A stretch of DNA of 64,000 nt from Hofstenia miamia (lineage: Eukaryota; Xenacoelomorpha; Acoela), in contig SCFE01000001.1 in assembly GCA_004352715.1 (NCBI GenBank), positions 6,562,409-6,626,408 of the forward strand. The letters run 5' to 3'. The translations under genes were made by a program, and so were the position numbers. How positions within the stretch are numbered: position 1 is the first letter of the stretch; every line of letters begins with the position of its first letter. Of the stretch, positions 56,974 to 64,000 are shown piece after piece. The notes below the pieces were generated by a model. That model had not been told where the DNA came from and ran no database searches. It worked only from the letters and a program-made list of their open reading frames with translations.

Positions 56974-57480
56974 GTCAGTTACGTCCCTCTGGGTCTCAGC
57001 TCTTGTATATATTTTTTTCCATTCCACATTAATAAAGAATAACAAGAAAATAATATTTAAGCATAATGCAATAATTTTTTGAAAAGTTTCCGTCAAAGTC
57101 TAATTAATAAATGCCAATCAACTAGCTACTCATAGCAATAACAAAATGAGTCTATTTTAGTTTCTCTATATACACGGAATATCTATAGGCATAGACTGCT
57201 GGTCAACATGAAAAGANNNNNNNNNNNNNNNNNNNNNGTCAGTTACGTCCCTCTGGGTCTCAGCTCTTGTATATATTTTTTTCCATTCCACATTAATAAA
57301 GAATAACAAGAAAATAATATTTAAGCATAATGCAATAATTTTTTGAAAAGTTTCCGTCAAAGTCTAATTAATAAATGCCAATCAACTAGCTACTCATAGC
57401 AATAACAAAATGAGTCTATTTTAGTTTCTCTATATACACGGAATATCTATAGGCATAGACTGCTGGTCAACATGAAAAGA
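56974..57480. other. assembly gap flanked by a perfect 243-bp duplication
   Basis: A 21-N gap (57217-57237) separates two identical 243-bp blocks (56974-57216 and 57238-57480) starting GTCAGTTACGTCCCTCTGGG. Probably an unmerged contig overlap. Confidence 0.95.
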
Positions 57481-58201
57481 CCAATTACGAAACACCAGAG
57501 TTCAGATTATATTGAAAAGAAAGTGTTTTCCGCAGCTCTAATATAGATTAAATATTTTAAAGACAGCCGGTCAAAAGTCAAAACTAATATGAAACATTAA
57601 ATCAACAATTGTTAATGTATCATTCATATTTATTAATGTGTTTGCTATAGTGCTCATAGATCTCCGTAAGAGGTGCACTGACATTTTGATCCTATTATCC
57701 AACAAAGCGTTACGTAGACCCTATTTGTTTCCAAATTGTAGGTATTTCAACATCAATGCCCAAAGATTTTTAATCAGGTTGATGTCTGGATCACAACCAA
57801 GATAATTCATTGAATAACACTAACTTAAAAGAACTGATTGTGAATACCATAAGTTGTGAACTGTTGCATTGCCTTTTCTCTAGTTGTCTCTACATATCCT
57901 AGAACACGAATCAAGCAGCCGTTTGACTCTTACACAAACTAACACTAATGCTTCTTAATACATAAAGCTGACCACACCTCAATGATCCTCTAGGCCTATG
58001 CCTTGTTAAAAAAATTCTTTTTGAATAGAATCAATATATCAGCACTGCTCATACATTGCAGGGTGAATCACGGTTAAAATTTATTTCATTAAAAATTCAA
58101 TTTGTTCCATTTTTAACATTACATATTTAGCAAATTAAGGCATATTACATATGGGACGATTTCCGTCTAAGAAGAAGTGAGGTTTTCCAAATAGTTTCTT
58201 G

Positions 58202-58922
58202 CAAAGATAGAAGTAAGGAGGGTCAACCAATAGGGCAGGGTGGGGCGGGGCAGATCGGGGCGGGTGTGAGGCAAGATTTTTCAAAAGTGGGTATCTATGA
58301 GGCAAAAACACTTTTTAGTTAAAAGAGATTGAAGTAAGAGATTGCCGAATTTAGAGATTGTAAAAGTATTTTTTTAGATAAAAGTTCTCTGCTTAAAATG
58401 AATTTATTTTCTTGTACATTTAATCGCACTTTGAAAAATTAATTACCATGCATTTTTAGCTTTTGGTGAAATCTGGTTCTATTCAATATCAGCAAGATAT
58501 TTTGATCTGATTTGTAGGTTATAGTTTTGCAACTACATTGCAAGGAGTGCAATTGCCCTTGTATAAATGTATTATATAAAATATTATATTTATAAAAAGC
58601 TTTATAAAGTTAAAATTAAATTTCATGTTGCTATTAATAAGATCATTATAATATGCATTGGCACATTAAAAATTGACATTAAAAATGATTCTGTATTTTC
58701 TAGGAAGAAAGAATTCAAAATATTTGAATGGTGATGTGCTGCAATGAAAATTGTCATAGAACAAATATGTGCAATAAAATATCGTAGGTAGTTTTGGCCA
58801 GACTTTGTCAGTATGCCAATTTGGGGCTGTAGAATATAAAACGTGGGGCAATGTGGGGCAGATTCCCACACGTGTAAATGGGGCAGGGCAGTTCACAAAA
58901 ATCTGCCCCACTTCCATCTCTG
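58202..58922 (+). mobile_element. hAT-MITE family D, full copy, 721 bp
   Basis: Left end CAAAGATAGAAGTAAGGAGG; right end in reverse complement CAGAGATGGAAGTGGGGCAG. GTTTCTTG is repeated exactly at 58194-58201 and 58923-58930, an 8-bp TSD. Family partner at 14869-15405. GGGGCAG words are dense at both ends. No protein coded. Confidence 0.93.
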
Positions 58923-59042
58923 GTTTCTTGCCTTTAAATCATTACGGGCAGGTTATTTAAATGTTGCTGAATTGATTATGAACTACAGACAGAATCTTAG
59001 TTATTACTTGGCTTGCGCTATATATATATATATATATATATA

Positions 59043-60042
59043 NNNNNNNNNNNNNNNNNNNNNNNNNNNNNNNNNNNNNNNNNNNNNNNNNNNNNNNNNN
59101 NNNNNNNNNNNNNNNNNNNNNNNNNNNNNNNNNNNNNNNNNNNNNNNNNNNNNNNNNNNNNNNNNNNNNNNNNNNNNNNNNNNNNNNNNNNNNNNNNNNN
59201 NNNNNNNNNNNNNNNNNNNNNNNNNNNNNNNNNNNNNNNNNNNNNNNNNNNNNNNNNNNNNNNNNNNNNNNNNNNNNNNNNNNNNNNNNNNNNNNNNNNN
59301 NNNNNNNNNNNNNNNNNNNNNNNNNNNNNNNNNNNNNNNNNNNNNNNNNNNNNNNNNNNNNNNNNNNNNNNNNNNNNNNNNNNNNNNNNNNNNNNNNNNN
59401 NNNNNNNNNNNNNNNNNNNNNNNNNNNNNNNNNNNNNNNNNNNNNNNNNNNNNNNNNNNNNNNNNNNNNNNNNNNNNNNNNNNNNNNNNNNNNNNNNNNN
59501 NNNNNNNNNNNNNNNNNNNNNNNNNNNNNNNNNNNNNNNNNNNNNNNNNNNNNNNNNNNNNNNNNNNNNNNNNNNNNNNNNNNNNNNNNNNNNNNNNNNN
59601 NNNNNNNNNNNNNNNNNNNNNNNNNNNNNNNNNNNNNNNNNNNNNNNNNNNNNNNNNNNNNNNNNNNNNNNNNNNNNNNNNNNNNNNNNNNNNNNNNNNN
59701 NNNNNNNNNNNNNNNNNNNNNNNNNNNNNNNNNNNNNNNNNNNNNNNNNNNNNNNNNNNNNNNNNNNNNNNNNNNNNNNNNNNNNNNNNNNNNNNNNNNN
59801 NNNNNNNNNNNNNNNNNNNNNNNNNNNNNNNNNNNNNNNNNNNNNNNNNNNNNNNNNNNNNNNNNNNNNNNNNNNNNNNNNNNNNNNNNNNNNNNNNNNN
59901 NNNNNNNNNNNNNNNNNNNNNNNNNNNNNNNNNNNNNNNNNNNNNNNNNNNNNNNNNNNNNNNNNNNNNNNNNNNNNNNNNNNNNNNNNNNNNNNNNNNN
60001 NNNNNNNNNNNNNNNNNNNNNNNNNNNNNNNNNNNNNNNNNN
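59043..60042. other. assembly gap (1000 N) at a (TA)n edge
   Basis: Left side is (TA)n (59020-59042); right side is ordinary AT-rich DNA. Confidence 1.
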
Positions 60043-60472
60043 AGCAATTTAGTAATAATTTCAGCAATAATCAATGTAAATTAAACATTTAAAATTTGAG
60101 TAGAATTAGAAATAATTTCTTTGATGCAACATAAAAGATTATAAAGTAAAAAGTAGATTTAAATTTTTTTAGATAGAACATCCAGAGTTTGTTCATTTGA
60201 ATGCTGTAAAATTAAACAACATTTATTAAAGGTAATTAAATTTTTTCATAAGTTTATATACATTTTTTACCTTTTCACAAATTGTAGTAAAAGTCATATA
60301 ATTTCCTGGTGTTCATGCACTTAGCGCCAAATAGTTAGATAAATATATATTTTCCTACTTTAGATGTTATTGAATGCTAATTCAATTTGGTTAGTTTAAT
60401 TGTTAAGAGTTGACCAATGACATCTTTGCAGTCGCCTAGCTACATTTCTGATATTTTTATTAAGCGAAAAGG

Positions 60473-60516
<44 letters not shown>

Positions 60517-60602
60517 TTAAAAGAAGTGCGACATAAATGAATTCTAAGATATAATTCACAATTTAGTGTGTTTATTGACAATCGTCAGAAATATCTTCCC
60601 AG

Positions 60603-60636
60603 AAAGTTTAGTTTATAAAACTATAGACTAAACTTT
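60603..60636. repeat. imperfect palindrome
   Basis: AAAGTTTAGT pairs with ACTAAACTTT, and after one mismatch the next four bases also pair, around a short loop. No flanking direct repeats. Confidence 0.8.
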
Positions 60637-60644
60637 ACAATTAT

Positions 60645-60808
60645 AGCATGTAGTGCAAGAATCCCTTAATTGAAAATCGATGGCTTTAAAATCATGTAAA
60701 ATGCAAAGCAAATTGCATGACACTACTTTGGATTATAGCTTTTTGAAGAATCATGTAATTGACACTACCTTAACAAAGCTAAACTTAACGGTTTTTGCAC
60801 TACATGCT
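60645..60808. mobile_element. 164-bp MITE
   Basis: Perfect 14-bp TIR AGCATGTAGTGCAA at 60645-60658, inverted at 60795-60808. An internal duplication of TCATGTAA...GACACTAC lies near 60692-60715 and 60751-60768. Confidence 0.85.
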
Positions 60809-62514
60809 TCAATTAGCTAAAGTTGAATGTTTACATGTTCATATCGAAATAAGTGAATGTTCGGAAATGATTCATTCTTAATTTCTCCATGTTGGTACTA
60901 TAAATATTATACAAAATTGTTTCCTCATTTAAACATCTGGCGCACGCCCAAATTTATCATGATATAAATATTTAGTGTACATTTAACTTAGTTTTTGGAC
61001 AAAGACCTTGAATCAAGGACTGGATTAGAGTCCTAGCACGTCATTATTTTTTGCTTTGTTGTTTAAGGTCACTAGTTAATTATATTCGCAGAGTTCGATT
61101 AATTATTGACATATAAGTTTTATTGGCATCCATTTTTCAACATGAATTAATTAAGACAGAAGAAAATTCCAAATGCAGGGCTGTGGCTAAGAGGAGGCAT
61201 GACATTGCCCTCCCTTTTGGGCCATTTGCTCAGTGAAAAAGTGCGTATCTGTTCCTGCTAATATATTTAAGTTAAAATCAATCATATACTAATGCCATTC
61301 TTTAAAAAATAAAGTTTATGACAAAGTGAAAAATTATTTTGCATAAGTAAAAATATGATAATTTTTTTGAACATTGTGGGCTCATAGTCCCCTAATTTGC
61401 AAATTCTAGCAAAGGGACTAGCAACCTTTATATATTTTTTTTCAACTTTCAATTTGGTTATTGTTGTTTTTAGTAGAGAATAATTTATTAAAGTGCATTC
61501 AAATACTTTAAAACCTTCTTGTTCGTATGTATGAATTTTTCTGATGATTTTACCACATTTATATATATACACATTACTATTCTAAGAGACCAACAAGTCT
61601 AATTGTATTTACTGGCTCAGTTCCATTGAAATAGTAAAGATCTTCGACTGATATAAACGTAAAAGAAGCTCATACCATATCCACAGATTTTAAATAACCC
61701 ATTAAAAAATACACACAACTTCATTAATAATGTAGTGAGAAAAATACATTTTTACATTTGCAATAACTTGGTAAGGCTCTTTGTCTCACTAAGCAGTGAA
61801 ATAGAAAATAAAACATATAGGCTATATTTACCAAGAAATCAGAATATTATTGAGGTTGGTTAACTCTAGTTATTAAATCGATCTTCAAATAAAAAAATAC
61901 TTTTTAGAAAACATATAGATGACAAGTTTTCCAAAAACGAAAATAATTTTATATACAAGTGAATGTGCTGTAAGTCCAATGTTGCTTTACAAAAATCGAA
62001 AGTCTTTAAATAGAAAATCCTGCAATTTAGCTTCTCATATTGAAAAGTGGGGATTTACTCGTGACGTATCTGCACTGAGATTATCATTTATGCAAAACTA
62101 AGAAAACGAGGAATTTTTAGGAAAAGATAACGTCTTGGTACAAATACTCAATAGCATTATGGACATATTATACCTTTCAATAAATTTATTTCCTTCATTA
62201 GGTGAGAAAAATTAAAAGTCATATTAAACTTTATAACGAACTAGGTCATTTGATATAAAAAAGATGTGAATTTCGTGCTAGGTAAAATGCATAGTATTTA
62301 ATGGGATTCCTCCCTGAACACACATTAATATCACATTCTTAGATTTCACTATGATACCTGGAAATGATATCTACCAAAATGCGACATCTTTATATGAATT
62401 TAATAAGCACGTCCATATTCTTAACTTAAAATTTGTAATAAAATACTTTGAATTAAGAAAACATTGAAAATTTAAAATTACATTCAGCAGTGGTGAATAA
62501 CTGGGTGTATTATA

Positions 62515-62586
62515 GAGTGTGTCTCCAAAACTTTTTACTCATTGAGCTTTATATCAAATAATTTTATAAGGACAAATACATTTCAA

Positions 62587-62618
<32 letters not shown>

Positions 62619-62740
62619 GGGCTTTGAATACAAAATTTTAAAATATCTACAAGGCGCTAGATACTACTTTTAAAAAAAATCTTTAACTCATACATAAGAA
62701 ATTAGACTTTTATTCCAAAAGCTCAATGTAAAAAGTCTTG
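62515..62740. repeat. possible mariner-type MITE
   Basis: CCAAAACTTTTTACTCATTG near 62526 faces an inverted CCAAGACTTTTTACATTGAG near 62740. The GTGTGTCTC start recalls mariner ends, but the right terminus is not clear. Confidence 0.45.
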
Positions 62741-63921
62741 GATAAAATGAATTATTCTGGCTTTCCATCCAAAAAGGCGCTGGATACTATGAAAAATCGG
62801 AACGTGCAGGCGGTGGATACAAATCCCATTGTATCTAGAGACGGCATATATATATATACCTACAACAATAATATTGATTGGCTAATAGTCTCTCAAAACA
62901 GAAAAAAAGTACTTAAACTTATGAAATTCTGAAATTAAAGCAGTCATTGTTACTCTAAGGAATTCAGTGGAATATTAAAATACTAGACTATGATGACATA
63001 TATTTTCAACCAATCAGAAATATGATTTTATTAAACCCCGAAAGCAATATAATATAGTGTAATATAATGTATCACAGTATGTGTTAATTATGAACTTAAA
63101 CACATAACTGATGTTTAAGGTAATCCAAAATTGAATATGAAAACTTTACACCACTCAATATTTTATTGATTGTTTCTCGTTGATAAATATTTGAAAAATA
63201 TCGATATTCAAAAGGGGAGCTGACATTTTGCCGCTGATTCTTGATCATTCTGTAAGACAGTACGCGATAATGATGTATTGCAAATTTGGAAATATTGACA
63301 AATTATGGACTTTGAATAAATTCCAATGGTTATTGAAGCTGTTAGACAAAATATAACATTTTAAAATGCAATTGGCCAAGTAAGTTATATATTCCTTGAC
63401 TTTAATCAAATTTCCTTATTCTAGCTAACTTGACGGCGCATTGGCGCCAATGCTACTCAGATTTGCATTTAGATGATGATTAGCTATATGCCATTTATAA
63501 GTTCAACATACTCACAGAACTTCGGCTTGTAATATATTAGACTTATTTAGTAAATAAAGGAAAGGTTACTAAGTGTCATCTGAGTGAAAACTACTGCATT
63601 ACTGCCACACACTTTTTTAGAAGTAGTCACCCATGCTTATAAAACATTGGCCTGTGGCATTTGCTACCATAGCGGTAATTATTCCGCTTTGCATGTTAGC
63701 AAAAATCAATTAACCGAAATATTCAACATCCGTTGTTTGACAATAGCTAATTATATTAGAAAATTCAAAACAAAAACATTTCTCAAATTTTCAAAATGGA
63801 TATATGTAGAGAAATATACATTTAGATTGTAATTTTCTTACAATACCACCCTATAGTATTGATTTTATGATAAGGACTACAATAAGAGTTGTAAGGAAAG
63901 TAAAGTCCAGTGTTATATATA

Positions 63922-63960
<39 letters not shown>

Positions 63961-64000
63961 GTGTATGTATATATACATATATTAGAGAGTGGCAACAATA

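Larger units (their letters stand above)
60043..64000. other. non-coding AT-rich stretch
   Basis: No gene recognised. It contains MITEs at 60645-60808 and about 62515-62735, and (TA)n at 60475-60514, 62589-62619 and 63927-63956. Confidence 0.55.

Noticed and set aside
58843-60084. Several 350-410 codon open frames.
   Set aside because: They are a 1000-N gap flanked by TA repeats and a MITE end.
62738-62932. 64-codon plus-strand ORF (MDKMNYSGFPSKKALD...).
   Set aside because: It overlaps a mariner-type MITE edge and a TA tract; no domain or neighbours support a gene.
1-64000. CRISPR arrays, operons, riboswitches, bacterial terminators.
   Set aside because: Introns and animal transposons show a eukaryotic genome; regular repeats here are microsatellites, MITEs and one minisatellite.

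Overview
The window is AT-rich, intron-bearing animal DNA that has been heavily invaded by transposons. There are no operons, ribosome binding sites, rRNA or recognisable tRNA genes. It carries exons with GT/AG splice sites, a rhodopsin-class GPCR, CR1/L2-like, Jockey-like and R4/Dong-like LINEs, Ty3/gypsy relics, mariner and hAT transposons, many MITEs and long (TA)n tracts, several of which end in assembly gaps. This fits an invertebrate metazoan; I cannot name the lineage. Eight N-gaps occur, and two of them are flanked by perfect duplicated sequence that is almost certainly an assembly artefact.

Layout. 0.6-7.7 kb is a stack of LINE relics on the minus strand: a CR1/L2-like element abuts a Jockey-like element, which was itself invaded by a mariner element (3796-5105) and by a piece of an RT-RNase H element (about 5767-6790). 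7.7-12.2 kb is mostly non-coding. A gypsy RT relic lies at 12.2-12.7 kb. Two hAT transposase relics lie tail to tail at 13.3-14.4 kb (+) and 18.4-19.6 kb (-), with a gag relic and a MITE between them. From 16.9 to 24.9 kb (-) a chain of exons with matching splice phases suggests a small secreted, cysteine-rich protein gene. From 26.9 to 32.8 kb (-) lie two exons of a peptide-type GPCR (TM3-TM4 and TM5-TM7); the intron between them holds a Dong-like LINE embedded in (TAA)n. 33-40 kb is non-coding DNA plus a medium-repeat family. 40.4-43.9 kb holds two direct copies of one DNA transposon; the second copy is complete at 1801 bp, with terminal inverted repeats (TIRs), a target-site duplication (TSD) and a 371-codon ORF. 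44-48 kb is quiet. LINE relics lie at 48.5-49.1 and 53.3-54.0 kb, and a gypsy pol relic at 50.2-52.4 kb. The rest is MITEs and TA repeats.

Only the GPCR and the secreted-protein exons look like host genes, and neither is complete: the GPCR lacks its TM1-TM2 exon(s), and the secreted gene lacks at least one linking exon. Nearly all other coding matter is transposon-derived and mostly broken. The most unusual signals are three very short palindromic units (24-41 bp), each flanked by 7-8 bp direct repeats, at 2.25, 22.35 and 44.8 kb, and the RT-RNase H fragment of unclear ancestry at 5.8-6.8 kb.
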